Origin: Natrialba swarupiae
GTDB taxonomy: Archaea; Halobacteriota; Halobacteria; Halobacteriales; Natrialbaceae
Length of the DNA stretch: 64,000 nt
Direction of reading: 5' to 3'
NCBI RefSeq assembly: GCF_008245225.1
Contig: NZ_VTAW01000008.1
Span: 62,001-126,000 of the forward strand
Made by a program: the position numbers and the translations under genes. Below, one piece after another: positions 1 through 7,861 of this stretch. The notes below the pieces were generated by a model that saw only the letters and a program-made list of their open reading frames with translations, was not told where the DNA came from and did no database searches. Each line of letters begins with the position of its first letter. Within the stretch, counting starts at the first letter, position 1.

Positions 1-911
1 TGGCGGTTGACCCACGCGAAATTGATCGCGGCGTTCATCGCCCCGTAGTAGTCTTCTGCGAGCTGTGAGCCGGCAGGTGCGGCCGCGAGCTCCTTGTCCG
101 GCAACTGATCCAGCAGGCCCTGATGTTGCTGCTCGATCTTGCGCAGGTAGTCGTTACACGTCTGGTGACCCAGTCCGCGCGAGCCACAGTGGATGAGGAC
201 GACGATCTGGTCCTTCTCGAGACCAAAGGCTGCACCCACCTCCTCGTCGAACACGTCCGTCACGCGCTGGACCTCGAGGAAGTGGTTGCCCGACCCCAGC
301 GAACCGATCTGGTTCTTGCCGCGGTCTTTGGCCTTCTGGCTGATCTTGTCCGCGTCGGCACCCGCGCGAACCCCCTCGTCCTCGCAGTGCAGCAGGTCTC
401 CCTCGACTGCGTGACCGTTCTCGAGAGCCCAGTCGACGCCTCGTTCCAGAATTTCCTCGACGGTGTCGACGCCGGACTCGACGATGCCGCCACCACCGAG
501 ACCTGACGGAATATTGGTAAAGAGGGAGTCAACGAGTTCCTCCTCGCGGCCCTGCAGGTCGTCGTACGTGAGATTCGTCCGCATCATCCGGACGCCGCAA
601 TTGATATCGTATCCGACAGATCCGGGCGAGATACAGCCATCTTCGGCGTCGATCGCGCCGACCCCACCGACCGGGAAGCCGTAGCCCTGGTGGCCGTCGG
701 GCATACAGATCGCGTAGTTCGTGATCCCCGGCAGATGGGTCGTGTTTTTGATCTGCTCGAGTGTCTTGTCCTCTTTGATCTCCTCGAGAAGCGCTTCGCT
801 TGCGAACACTCGCGCAGGTGCGCGCATGTCCCCCTCCGGGGGAATCTCCCAGACGTACTCACGCACTCTCTCGAGCGTGATGCCGTCGGCGTCGAACGTG
901 ACGTTGCTCAT
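1..911 (-). CDS. rtcB: RNA-splicing ligase RtcB (3' part cut by window edge)
   Basis: RtcB joins 2',3'-cyclic phosphate or 3'-phosphate RNA ends to 5'-OH ends, using GTP and Mn2+. In archaea it seals tRNA exon halves. The visible 303 residues run MSNVTFDADGITLERV..., then GHQGYGFPVGGVGA, the metal-site motif DINCGVRMM and LGSGNHFLEVQ, all in family order. The start at 911 gives the usual archaeal N-terminus. The C-terminal third, with the histidine that takes GMP, lies outside the window. Archease, its activating partner, is 1.4 kb away on the same strand, with a DoxX-type gene in between. Confidence 0.96.
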   Translation of the reverse strand, partial: MSNVTFDADGITLERVREYVWEIPPEGDMRAPARVFASEALLEEIKEDKTLEQIKNTTHLPGITNYAICMPDGHQGYGFPVGGVGAIDAEDGCISPGSVGYDINCGVRMMRTNLTYDDLQGREEELVDSLFTNIPSGLGGGGIVESGVDTVEEILERGVDWALENGHAVEGDLLHCEDEGVRAGADADKISQKAKDRGKNQIGSLGSGNHFLEVQRVTDVFDEEVGAAFGLEKDQIVVLIHCGSRGLGHQTCNDYLRKIEQQHQGLLDQLPDKELAAAPAGSQLAEDYYGAMNAAINFAWVNR

Positions 912-1033
912 ACGCGACACTCCGACCGCGACGATGAAAGATGTTCGTCTCTCCGGTCAGTTCGTTTCCAGTTCGGATCTGTCTCACGGACGGTAGCGAC
1001 TGGCACACGTTGCGTCGGAGTCGACCGGCGGGA

Positions 1034-2164
1034 TCAGTCGGCCTCCGTCGGCGTCGCATCCGCGCGCTCGAGGTTACTCTCGAGGCGCTCGAGGTGACTG
1101 TCCACCGCGTAGGGGCCGCTCCCCGTAATGAGAACTGCCGAGGCCATCCCGAACAGTGCGACGTGGGCGAGAACGGGGTCGTCGGGGAGGGCAAACAGCG
1201 TCAGCGTGAACATGCCGATCGCCGTCGCCGCGCTCGCGCGGGTGAAAACGCCGAATAGCAGCGCCAGTCCGAGCGCGGTTTCGGCCAGCCCAGCACCCAG
1301 CACCCACAACTCCGGCGCGACGGGGATGACAGCGGTGAGGTCGTACCGGTCGACGACCGAGAGCGCGAGTCCCGGCTGAAGGATCTTCTGGGTCACGCCG
1401 AGGAAGACGAACGTCGCCCCCAGCCCGATCCGCAGGATCGTCGGTAGAAACCGCTCTGTGGAGTCGATCCGCGACCGAAACGCTCGCGCGCGATCGTGGA
1501 TCGGATCGAGCCGCCGGGAGAGCGTTCCCGGCGATCCCGCCACTCGCCCGAGGACGTGGTCGGCACTCGGCCGTCCGGCCCCGATCAACGCAATCGCTGT
1601 GAATCCGCCGACGAACTCGAGTTGTAACAGCAACGTCGGCCAGATCGCGACGCCGACGAGATAGACGGCGAGGCCGAGAAGGGCAACGAGGCGGGTCGCG
1701 AGCCCGAACAGCAACAGGAACCCGAGCCCGACCTGGAGGATCCGAAACTCGACCTCGACGGCCGGACTGACGAAGTAGCCGCCGAATCCGGCACCGATCA
1801 GCGGGATGCCAATCGAGATCCGCAAGAGCCAGGGGACGTACTCGACGTACTCCCGCATCGCGGACCGAAACGCCGCGAGGTCACGCTGGAGTGGCCGAAA
1901 CGCGAGGTAGCCGGCGACGACGGCGAGGACGACGACGGCACCGCTCACCAGCGGCCCGACGACGGCGGGATCGGCCAGCGCGTCGCCGAGAAACTCCGAG
2001 AAGGCGACGTCTCGCTCCTCGTCGACGACGTACTCCTCGTGAGCGGCGGCCGGGACGACGGTCCAGACCAGCGTGGCGAGGACGAGTAACGCGAACCTGA
2101 CGCCGACCCTCGAAACGCGAGCGAAGCGGCTGATCACGCTCGAGGATATCACTGTGGGAGTCAA
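1034..2164 (-). CDS. DoxX-family membrane protein with two DoxX-like halves
   Basis: The protein has 376 residues. An N-terminal segment ending in VPAAAH looks like a signal or anchor. A further membrane helix lies near residues 65-90, followed by two four-helix blocks (about 115-205 and 240-355). Each block begins with a LRI-GL--F---G pattern typical of DoxX-type proteins. Family members are linked to quinone or thiol redox and to oxidative stress, but the function of this one is unknown. It sits between rtcB and archease on the same strand, so the three may be co-transcribed; the 122- and 127-base gaps leave this open. I saw no cofactor-binding motif. Confidence 0.8.
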   Translation of the reverse strand: MTPTVISSSVISRFARVSRVGVRFALLVLATLVWTVVPAAAHEEYVVDEERDVAFSEFLGDALADPAVVGPLVSGAVVVLAVVAGYLAFRPLQRDLAAFRSAMREYVEYVPWLLRISIGIPLIGAGFGGYFVSPAVEVEFRILQVGLGFLLLFGLATRLVALLGLAVYLVGVAIWPTLLLQLEFVGGFTAIALIGAGRPSADHVLGRVAGSPGTLSRRLDPIHDRARAFRSRIDSTERFLPTILRIGLGATFVFLGVTQKILQPGLALSVVDRYDLTAVIPVAPELWVLGAGLAETALGLALLFGVFTRASAATAIGMFTLTLFALPDDPVLAHVALFGMASAVLITGSGPYAVDSHLERLESNLERADATPTEAD

Positions 2165-2291
2165 ATAGCACCACCAGGCGGATCACTGCTCGAGAACGGA
2201 CAGCGATCACCACGACGGGCCCTTGAAGATTGTTCCCACACCACCACGACTCCCCGCCGATTGCACCGACAAACAGTTCCACCAGTCCATC

Positions 2292-2741
2292 TCAGACGTC
2301 GAAGACGACGTACGCCTCCCAGCCGCCGTCGACGCGCTCGAGTCGCATCTCCGAGTACGTGACCGCCTTGATCTCGCGGGCGTCGATCTCCGTCAGCGGG
2401 ACGCCGCGGGCGCTGGCCTCGAGTGACCACTCGTCGGTGCCGGTGTCCGACCGTTCTCCCGTACCGGATCCGGGGCCACTGACCGCGTCGACACGGTGAT
2501 CGACCGGGAGTTCGCCCCGAATGTCACGGCGGTAGATCAGTTCGTCGAGATAGTCGAACAACAGCGCCTCACGGCTCTCCGCGTCGACGGCGACCGAGAA
2601 TCGCTCGCCGCCGGCGTCTTCGAACTCGTCACAGGAGGCCGCCGCCAGGCCGTTTGCGACCGCCGCGAAGGCGGACTCGAGGGAATCCCCGGTGGCTGCG
2701 ACGGCGATGTCGGCGGTGTGATCGCACAGTTCGTACCTCAT
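2292..2741 (-). CDS. Archease, RtcB cofactor
   Basis: Archease accelerates RtcB guanylylation and allows multiple turnovers in tRNA ligation. The 149-residue protein starts MRYELCDHTADIAV, where DHTADI supplies the N-terminal metal-site Asp. It ends in RVDGGWEAYVVFDV, the family's C-terminal signature. An upstream in-frame extension exists, but the start at 2741 restores the canonical N-terminus. An acidic, Ser/Gly-rich insert (about residues 82-105) is longer than in bacterial archeases, a common haloarchaeal feature. Confidence 0.95.
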   Translation of the reverse strand: MRYELCDHTADIAVAATGDSLESAFAAVANGLAAASCDEFEDAGGERFSVAVDAESREALLFDYLDELIYRRDIRGELPVDHRVDAVSGPGSGTGERSDTGTDEWSLEASARGVPLTEIDAREIKAVTYSEMRLERVDGGWEAYVVFDV

Positions 2742-2893
2742 GACCACAACGTAGAACCGACGTGGTCGTATGCTCGTCGCTTCCGGTACCCAAGAGCGCA
2801 TCTACTCGTCCGTTTTGGCTCACAGTGTTCGGCGGTCGTCGGTTCCGTCTCGAGCCGTCGTTCTCGTGGTCGGTTTGCGATGAGTGGGTGCCA

Positions 2894-2921
2894 GTCGATC
2901 GCTCGCCGGTCTGCGATCGAC
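2894..2921 (+). repeat. 28-base palindromic element, left copy
   Basis: The arms gtcgatcgc and gcgatcgac surround the 10-base loop tcgccggtct. A second copy with the same arms but the loop reverse-complemented lies at 3656-3683, on the other side of the GNAT gene. The two 28-mers are exact reverse complements. Both are followed by cgggac. Confidence 0.85.
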
Positions 2922-2984
2922 CGGGACCGATACTGACTCCTGTCTCGACGTCCCGGTGCAGCCGCCGCCTAGGTCGTGGATGCG

Positions 2985-3013
2985 CCGGCACTGACTGACA
3001 GGGGACCGTATGA
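2985..3013 (+). repeat. Dispersed element, copy D (right part only clear)
   Basis: The right end, ggcactgactgacaggggac then cgtatga, matches copy C. The left boundary is unclear, perhaps near 2927 (cgatactgact). Confidence 0.5.
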
Positions 3014-3079
3014 CGGATCGCAGTCCGTATCAGTCGGTGGTGGATGTCCGACGTTACGGATCGCTGTCTGCCGGTGGAA

Positions 3080-3086
3080 TTATATT
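3080..3086 (+). promoter_or_regulatory. TATA box of the GNAT gene
   Basis: The sequence ttatatt is centred 27 bases before the GTG at 3110. That is the spacing for a leaderless archaeal transcript, and it favours 3110 over the in-frame GTG at 3104. Confidence 0.6.
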
Positions 3087-3109
3087 GACGACGGTGGTAG
3101 GGTGTGGTA

Positions 3110-3586
3110 GTGAGCGTCAACATCGACAGCCGCGTCGTCACGCCGGGGAGTGACGACTTTGTCGACGAAGCCTGGCAACTCAAAGAGGAGATCAACCGCC
3201 AGGAAGGCGTGCTCAAACAGCGGTACGACTTCTTTACGGACGCGTACCGTCGCTCGAAAGTACACTGCTACGTACGAGAGGGGGAACTGATCGGGTTCGC
3301 GGCGGTTCGACGCGATGGCTACGTTCTCTTTCTTGCCGTCAACCGCGAGTGTCGCGGCCAGGGGATCGGGAAGCGACTCATCGCACGGGTCGCCGACGAC
3401 CACGATACGATCACCTGCCACGCCCGGACGAGCAACGAGAACGCCCTCCAGTTTTACGAACACCTCGGGTTCGAGATCAAACGCCGAATCGATAACTACT
3501 ACGAGGACGGCGGAGACGCCTACTACCTAAAACTCGGCTCCGACGTCGGGATCACCGACCGAATCTCAGAGATGATGCGGCGGTGA
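3110..3586 (+). CDS. GNAT-family N-acetyltransferase (RimI-like)
   Basis: This is a 158-residue single-domain acetyltransferase. The acetyl-CoA-binding motif A reads LAVNRECRGQGIGKRLIARV (R/Q-GxGxxxL type). Motif B, NENALQFYEHLGFEI, follows, as in RimI-like enzymes that acetylate protein N-termini or small amines; the substrate is unknown. The N-terminal RVVTPGSDDFVDEAWQLKEEI block recurs in haloarchaeal homologues as I remember them. GTG 3110 was chosen because it lies 27 bases after a TATA box. The gene is bracketed by a pair of loop-inverted 28-base palindromes. Confidence 0.88.
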   Translation: MSVNIDSRVVTPGSDDFVDEAWQLKEEINRQEGVLKQRYDFFTDAYRRSKVHCYVREGELIGFAAVRRDGYVLFLAVNRECRGQGIGKRLIARVADDHDTITCHARTSNENALQFYEHLGFEIKRRIDNYYEDGGDAYYLKLGSDVGITDRISEMMRR

Positions 3587-3655
3587 TAGCCGTGTCGTCG
3601 GCGGCCGTCGATCCGCGGATCGGTCAGTGAGACGATCTGTGAGGACTGATTGCCG

Positions 3656-3683
3656 GTCGATCGCAGACCGGCGAGCGATCGAC
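3656..3683 (+). repeat. 28-base palindromic element, right copy (loop inverted)
   Basis: The arms gtcgatcgc and gcgatcgac surround the loop agaccggcga, the reverse complement of the loop in the copy at 2894-2921. It lies 70 bases after the GNAT stop codon, could also act as a terminator hairpin, and is followed by cgggac as in the other copy. Confidence 0.85.
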
Positions 3684-3790
3684 CGGGACAGACACATAGC
3701 GGCTCGTGTGGGGGACGCGATATCGTGTCCGTTTCCGATACAAACGATCGGCACGACAACCTATTGCACTGGAGGTCGTTAGTGCAGACG

Positions 3791-4078
3791 ATGCCCGAGA
3801 CGATCCGCGTCGGACGAAAGGAGCTCACGTCGACGGAAGTCCTCCGGGAGCTCAAGGATGGAAATCGTGTGATCGTGGAGATGAGCGTTCTCGGAAAGAC
3901 GATGAACATGGCCCTCAGACGCCACGCGGGGACCTACTACTGCGATACGCCGATGAAGTTGCTCACGTACGAAACCGACGAGGAGATGCAAGCCTGTCTC
4001 GAGCGATATCGCCTCGCCACACCGGATTCAGCGACACCAGCCGAGGAAACTAGCTCGTCGCCGTCTGCCAAGGAGTGA
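3791..4078 (+). CDS. Conserved haloarchaeal small protein of unknown function
   Basis: This is a 95-residue protein starting MPETIRVGRKELTSTEV. A conserved-looking core (ELKDGNRVIVE, RRHAGTYYCDTPMKLL) is followed by a low-complexity Ser/Pro/Glu tail. The basic, strand-rich core could bind nucleic acid, but no family is recognised with certainty. It precedes an HTH regulator gene on the same strand by 69 bases. ATG 3791 is the first start that gives haloarchaeal-like composition; the frame upstream of it reads as intergenic sequence. Confidence 0.7.
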   Translation: MPETIRVGRKELTSTEVLRELKDGNRVIVEMSVLGKTMNMALRRHAGTYYCDTPMKLLTYETDEEMQACLERYRLATPDSATPAEETSSSPSAKE

Positions 4079-4147
4079 TCACTCGTGGAAGCGACGAGAC
4101 GCGACGAACCTCCACAGACTTAGGTGCTGGCGCACGAATCACGGACT

Positions 4148-4519
4148 ATGTCCGACCGCGAGCAGCAGATGGAAGACCTCATGCTCGTCGAGCGGCCGGA
4201 GTTCGAACGGATCATGGAGTGTGTCTTCGGAGTCCAGGCCCACGAGACGCGCACGTACTTCCAGTTACACGAGCTTCCGGGGAGTACGGTCGCAGAGCTC
4301 GCCGACGAACTCGAGCGCGACAGGAGCAACGTCAACCGTTCGCTGTCGACGCTGCGAGAGACGAACCTGGTCGAGCGTGAACGACGCCTCCTCGACGGAG
4401 GTGGGTACGTCTACCAGTACTTCGCGATTCCGGTACCGGACGCACAGGAACGGATGCACGAAGCGGTCGACGAGTGGGCAGAAACCGTCCACGAACGGAT
4501 CGAGGAGTTCGGTCCGTGA
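4148..4519 (+). CDS. Winged-helix transcriptional regulator (MarR/TrmB-like)
   Basis: The protein has 123 residues. The helix-turn-helix is predicted around residues 45-75 (GSTVAELADELERDRSNVNRS), followed by the wing (LVERERRLLDGGGYVYQYF) and a C-terminal helix that probably dimerises. No sensor domain is present. The target is unknown. It follows a small conserved gene, and its 3' end abuts a copy of the dispersed ccgtatga element. ATG 4148 gives the N-terminus MSDREQQMEDLML. Confidence 0.85.
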   Translation: MSDREQQMEDLMLVERPEFERIMECVFGVQAHETRTYFQLHELPGSTVAELADELERDRSNVNRSLSTLRETNLVERERRLLDGGGYVYQYFAIPVPDAQERMHEAVDEWAETVHERIEEFGP

Positions 4520-4526
4520 ACTGACT

Positions 4527-4669
4527 TGATACGGTTTACTGTACGTCATTTCCGGCGCAACCGCCGCCCGGGTCGCGGTTGCAACGGTGGACTCGCTACA
4601 CTCCTCCACCGAGACTCGTCTCACACGGTTCGACTCACCGCCGGTACATCGGTACAGGAATCCGTATGA
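4527..4669 (+). repeat. Dispersed imperfect palindromic element, copy A (143 bases)
   Basis: It starts tgatacggtttactgta and ends tacaggaatccgtatga, so the ends form an imperfect inverted repeat. It has the longest interior of the six copies, apparently from extra sequence in the middle. It fills most of the gap between the HTH gene and the lipoprotein gene. Confidence 0.7.
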
Positions 4670-4741
4670 GTGGAGGGGTGTTTGGTATCGGTCACACACG
4701 ACCGGGATAGGTCCATTCTTCTAACTCCGGAATAGACGGGT

Positions 4742-5854
4742 ATGGTACCCGAACCCACACGCCCCGTCGACCGAAGACGACTGCTCGCTGCGATCGGAGC
4801 CGGCAGCGCCCTCACCATCGCAGGGTGTCTCGGCGAGGAGGAAACGGACGCCGAGACGGACGACGGCCCGAGAGAAGAGGACGAATCCGAAGGCGAAGCC
4901 GACGACGGAGACGAGGACGAAGCGGCCGAACTCACGAGCCTCGAGCCGGGTCCCGACGGTCAGTCGCTTTCCGAGGAAGATCTCGCGTCGCTCGTCGCCG
5001 ACTTCGACGACCAGCCGATGAACGACGACCAACACGAGATCGAGGGAGAGGACCGAAGCTACACGCCGCGACACGTCTGGAAGTGGGTCAGCGACGAAAC
5101 CCTGATCGGCCTCCATTTCGACGAGCCGAATCCGGAGGAAGCCACGGCGCTCGATTACATCACGATCGGCAAGAAGGGGGTGTTCACCGAAGAGAGTCAG
5201 CCTGACGAGGAGTTTACGCACTTCCACCAGCACACCGCCGACGGCTGGGAGGCCGGACACGGCGGCGAGACGGGCGACGAAGGGTACTGGCTGACCCACA
5301 TCGCTGTCCGCGAGATCGAGTACCCGTTCCACGACGAGCCCATCGAGCCGATGGTCGACTACGGCTTCATGCCGACCCCGCCCGAAGACGGAAGCGACGG
5401 TCACGACACCGACTGGGACGCACCCGGCGGCGGAGAAGGTGGACTCTCCGACGAGCAACGAGACGAACTCGTCGACGTCTTCGACGACGAGTGGGCGAAC
5501 GATGCCCAGCAGGAAGCGAACGGCTACACGCCGTCACACGTCTGGAAGTTCGTCGGTGATGACGTGCTGGTGTTCCTTCACTTCGACGAACCCAATCCGG
5601 AAGAAGCGAACGACCTCATCTACTTCGGGATCGGCGTTCGCGGCCAGTTCCTCGACGACGATCGTCCCCAGTCGGACGATTTTACCCACTTCCACCTCTG
5701 GGAGGCGGACAGCTGGGAAGCCGGCCACGGTGGACAGGATCCGGACCAGCACGGCTTCTGGCTCGTCCACCACGCCGTCCGTCCCCTCGAGATGCCGTGG
5801 GGTGACGTCGAGGTCGGCATCGACCGCGAGTTCATGCCGACCCCACCGGAGTAA
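4742..5854 (+). CDS. Tat-exported lipoprotein with tandemly duplicated His-rich domain
   Basis: The protein has 370 residues. The N-terminus has twin arginine (DRRRLLAAIGAG) and a lipobox (TIAGC, Cys about 29), then an acidic linker. Two copies of a roughly 130-residue domain follow (about 76-214 and 233-370). Shared landmarks are YTPxHVWKxV, LHFDEPNPEEA, FTHFH, WEAGHGG and FMPTPPE. The many conserved His residues suggest metal or heme binding, but no known family is recognised. The cupredoxin gene begins 6 bases downstream, so the two are surely co-transcribed, and a redox or copper role outside the membrane is plausible. The domain duplication is clear by eye. Confidence 0.85.
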   Translation: MVPEPTRPVDRRRLLAAIGAGSALTIAGCLGEEETDAETDDGPREEDESEGEADDGDEDEAAELTSLEPGPDGQSLSEEDLASLVADFDDQPMNDDQHEIEGEDRSYTPRHVWKWVSDETLIGLHFDEPNPEEATALDYITIGKKGVFTEESQPDEEFTHFHQHTADGWEAGHGGETGDEGYWLTHIAVREIEYPFHDEPIEPMVDYGFMPTPPEDGSDGHDTDWDAPGGGEGGLSDEQRDELVDVFDDEWANDAQQEANGYTPSHVWKFVGDDVLVFLHFDEPNPEEANDLIYFGIGVRGQFLDDDRPQSDDFTHFHLWEADSWEAGHGGQDPDQHGFWLVHHAVRPLEMPWGDVEVGIDREFMPTPPE

Positions 5855-5860
5855 CGACCG

Positions 5861-6445
5861 ATGGACGCTACTCGACCGAATCGTCGTCGGTTGTTGGCGG
5901 TCGTCGGCGGGGTTGTCACCTCGAGCGTTGCGTTCGCCGGCTGTCTCGACGATGGCCAGCAATCGGAAGAAAGCGACGGGAGGACGGCCGAGAACAGGGA
6001 TCCGGAGGGGACCGATGTGACGGCCGACGACGGGATGGAGGACGCTGCCGATGGAGAAAACGAGGAACGAGCTGCGGAAGGAAACGACGAGGGCTCGACC
6101 GACGCCGTCGAGGAAATCGACGAGGAGTTCGTCGACCGGACCGGCGAGGAGACCGTCGAAATCGAAACTCGCGAGGGGACGGGCGACGAACCCGCGTTCG
6201 TCTTCGATCCGGCGTTCGTCCGCGTCGACGAGGGATCCGTGGTCGAGTGGGTCAACACGGACGGCGTCTTCCACACCGTCACCTCGAGCGACTCCATCGA
6301 CGACCGAAGCGGCGGGGAGGAGTTCGACGAAACCATCGCGAGCGAGGGTGAGACGTTCGAGTGGGAGGCGACGGAGGCCGGCGTCCAGCCGTACTACTGC
6401 TCGCCTCACGCCGGATTCATGTACGGCGCACTCGAGATCGTGTAG
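5861..6445 (+). CDS. Halocyanin-like cupredoxin lipoprotein
   Basis: This is a 194-residue blue-copper protein. It has a Tat-type N-terminus (NRRRLLAVVGG) and a lipobox (AFAGC), then a long acidic linker. The C-terminal plastocyanin-like domain (about 100-194) carries the four copper ligands: His in VFHTVTS, and Cys, His and Met in YYCSPHAGFM. Such proteins carry electrons on the outer face of the haloarchaeal membrane. It begins 6 bases after the duplicated-domain lipoprotein and is probably its partner. Confidence 0.93.
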   Translation: MDATRPNRRRLLAVVGGVVTSSVAFAGCLDDGQQSEESDGRTAENRDPEGTDVTADDGMEDAADGENEERAAEGNDEGSTDAVEEIDEEFVDRTGEETVEIETREGTGDEPAFVFDPAFVRVDEGSVVEWVNTDGVFHTVTSSDSIDDRSGGEEFDETIASEGETFEWEATEAGVQPYYCSPHAGFMYGALEIV

Positions 6446-6549
6446 ACGATCGGATTCCGGTAATCGAGGTCTCGGATACGACGGACGACGCCTCGTCCGT
6501 GTCCGTCGAGAAGAGAAGGCACTTGCCCGCGCGGGCCGTCGGTCCGTCC

Positions 6550-7062
6550 GTGAGCGAGGTGTCCCCACGACGCGTCGAAGTCTATCCGGGCCGCGAGGTA
6601 GTCGTCGAGTTCGATCCCGACCTCACGTTCGAATGCGTCGACGACTGCACCTGGTGTTGTCACCACGGCGTCTTACTCTACGATCGGGACCTCCTCGAAC
6701 TCGCCCAGCGGGCGAACTTAGCGGAGACGACGACCGACTTCCGCGGCGAGAAGTTCGTCACTCGCGAGGCGAAAGACCGGGACGACCACGTCGCCGAGGA
6801 CGACCACGCCTGTGCCTTCCTCCGCGAGGATGGGCTCTGTTCGCTTCACCTCGAGGAAGGGTGGAAACCGACGCGGTGTTCGGTGTTTCCGCTTGCGGTC
6901 TGGCTCGAGAATGGCGACCTCCACGTCGACATTCGGGAGTCGGCACACGACCACTGTGAGGGGTTGAACGTCAGCGACCGCTCCGTCGTCGACAATTTGG
7001 AGGCGTTTCTCCCCGAATTGCTGTGGGAACTCGAGAACCCGGATTCGGATCGCGAACTCTGA
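6550..7062 (+). CDS. YkgJ-type Cys-cluster protein (metal-chelating)
   Basis: The 170-residue protein starts at GTG 6550 (MSEVSPRRVEVYPGREVVVEF). It has the YkgJ-like Cys cluster FECVDDCTWCCHHGVLLY, then CAFLREDGLCSLHLEEGWKP and RCSVFPLAVW. This is the usual arrangement of Fe-S or zinc-binding Cys in this family, which lacks a firmly known reaction. An open frame extends upstream to about 6361, but it overlaps the cupredoxin gene and lacks family-like sequence. Confidence 0.85.
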   Translation: MSEVSPRRVEVYPGREVVVEFDPDLTFECVDDCTWCCHHGVLLYDRDLLELAQRANLAETTTDFRGEKFVTREAKDRDDHVAEDDHACAFLREDGLCSLHLEEGWKPTRCSVFPLAVWLENGDLHVDIRESAHDHCEGLNVSDRSVVDNLEAFLPELLWELENPDSDREL

Positions 7063-7146
7063 GCGGAGGTCGGCTGTATCGGTACTCGACGTCCCTCCAC
7101 GCGCGAGACGCTAAGTACGAGGGTTGGTATCATGCATCTCCAATGA

Positions 7147-7152
7147 TTTAAA
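7147..7152 (+). promoter_or_regulatory. TATA box of the aIF-1A gene
   Basis: The sequence tttaaa is centred about 26 bases before the GTG at 7176, consistent with a leaderless transcript. Confidence 0.55.
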
Positions 7153-7175
7153 CGTACACCACCCGTAGTAAGTGT

Positions 7176-7460
7176 GTGACAGAAGAATCCGGGCGTCGGA
7201 ACCTCCGTATGCCCAACAGCGATGAAGTATTCGCCGTCGTAACCGAACACCTTGGTGGCAACCACGTGCAGCTCCGTTGTGAAGACGGTGAAGAGCGTCT
7301 GGGCCGAATTCCGGGTCGAATGAAGTACCGTACCTGGATCGAACAAGACGACATCGTCGTCGCCGAACCCTGGGACTGGCAGGACGAAAAGGCCACCATC
7401 GAGTGGCGCTACACCAGCCAGGACGCAGACCAGCTCCGCCGCGAAGGTCATATCGACTAA
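7176..7460 (+). CDS. Translation initiation factor aIF-1A
   Basis: aIF-1A binds the small ribosomal subunit A site and helps scanning and start selection. The 94-residue protein has the S1-like OB fold: [15 protein letters not shown], then [20 protein letters not shown] and [20 protein letters not shown]. Length and motif order match archaeal aIF-1A. The start is GTG, placed at leaderless distance from a TATA box. Confidence 0.97.
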   Translation: MTEESGRRNLRMPNSDEVFAVVTEHLGGNHVQLRCEDGEERLGRIPGRMKYRTWIEQDDIVVAEPWDWQDEKATIEWRYTSQDADQLRREGHID

Positions 7461-7861
7461 AATTGCCGAATTCTCTCGAGTGCATCGCCCGATAGCGCGT
7501 GCTGTGTCGGTCCGTAAGAACGGGACCGAGACATCCTCGAACAACGACGGTCCAGTGGTCTCACCGGCGACGAGTTCCGACAGTTTCTGAGCCCCGCCGA
7601 AACGCCGTCCGAGAGCCCCTAGAACAGGGAACGATCAGCTAGCCCCAGCCAGGTATAAACCACATATCGAGATATAGAAAACGGTGAGTTGCCACTGAGT
7701 AAAGTCGAACAGGGTGATTTCTACGAACGTACCGCAACGAACGGGATCGCACCGGCCGTCGACGGGTTCGACTCGAGAAATGCATTCGGGACGGCCCGAA
7801 CCGAGCCGAACGGACCACTCCCCCGAACGTTATACGACCGACGAAGGAAATGTAACCGTTG
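7461..7861. other. Intergenic stretch, only a promoter recognised
   Basis: This gap of about 400 bases has no convincing gene. An A/T-rich part (7645-7690) includes tataaacc and cgagatatag. The TATA-like ttatac at 7830-7835 sits 29 bases before the DUF2339 start. Frames running through the gap lack haloarchaeal codon use. Confidence 0.5.

Larger units (their letters stand above)
2742..3109. other. Intergenic stretch with palindromes and promoter
   Basis: No credible gene is seen between archease and the GNAT gene. The stretch contains a 28-base palindromic element (2894-2921), the right half of the dispersed ccgtatga element (about 2985-3013), a small hairpin (acggatcgcagtccgt, 3012-3027) and the TATA box of the next gene. 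Confidence 0.6.

Noticed and set aside
6361-6549. 5' extension of the YkgJ-type gene
   Set aside because: It runs inside the cupredoxin gene in another frame and is Arg-rich; GTG 6550 gives a family-like N-terminus.
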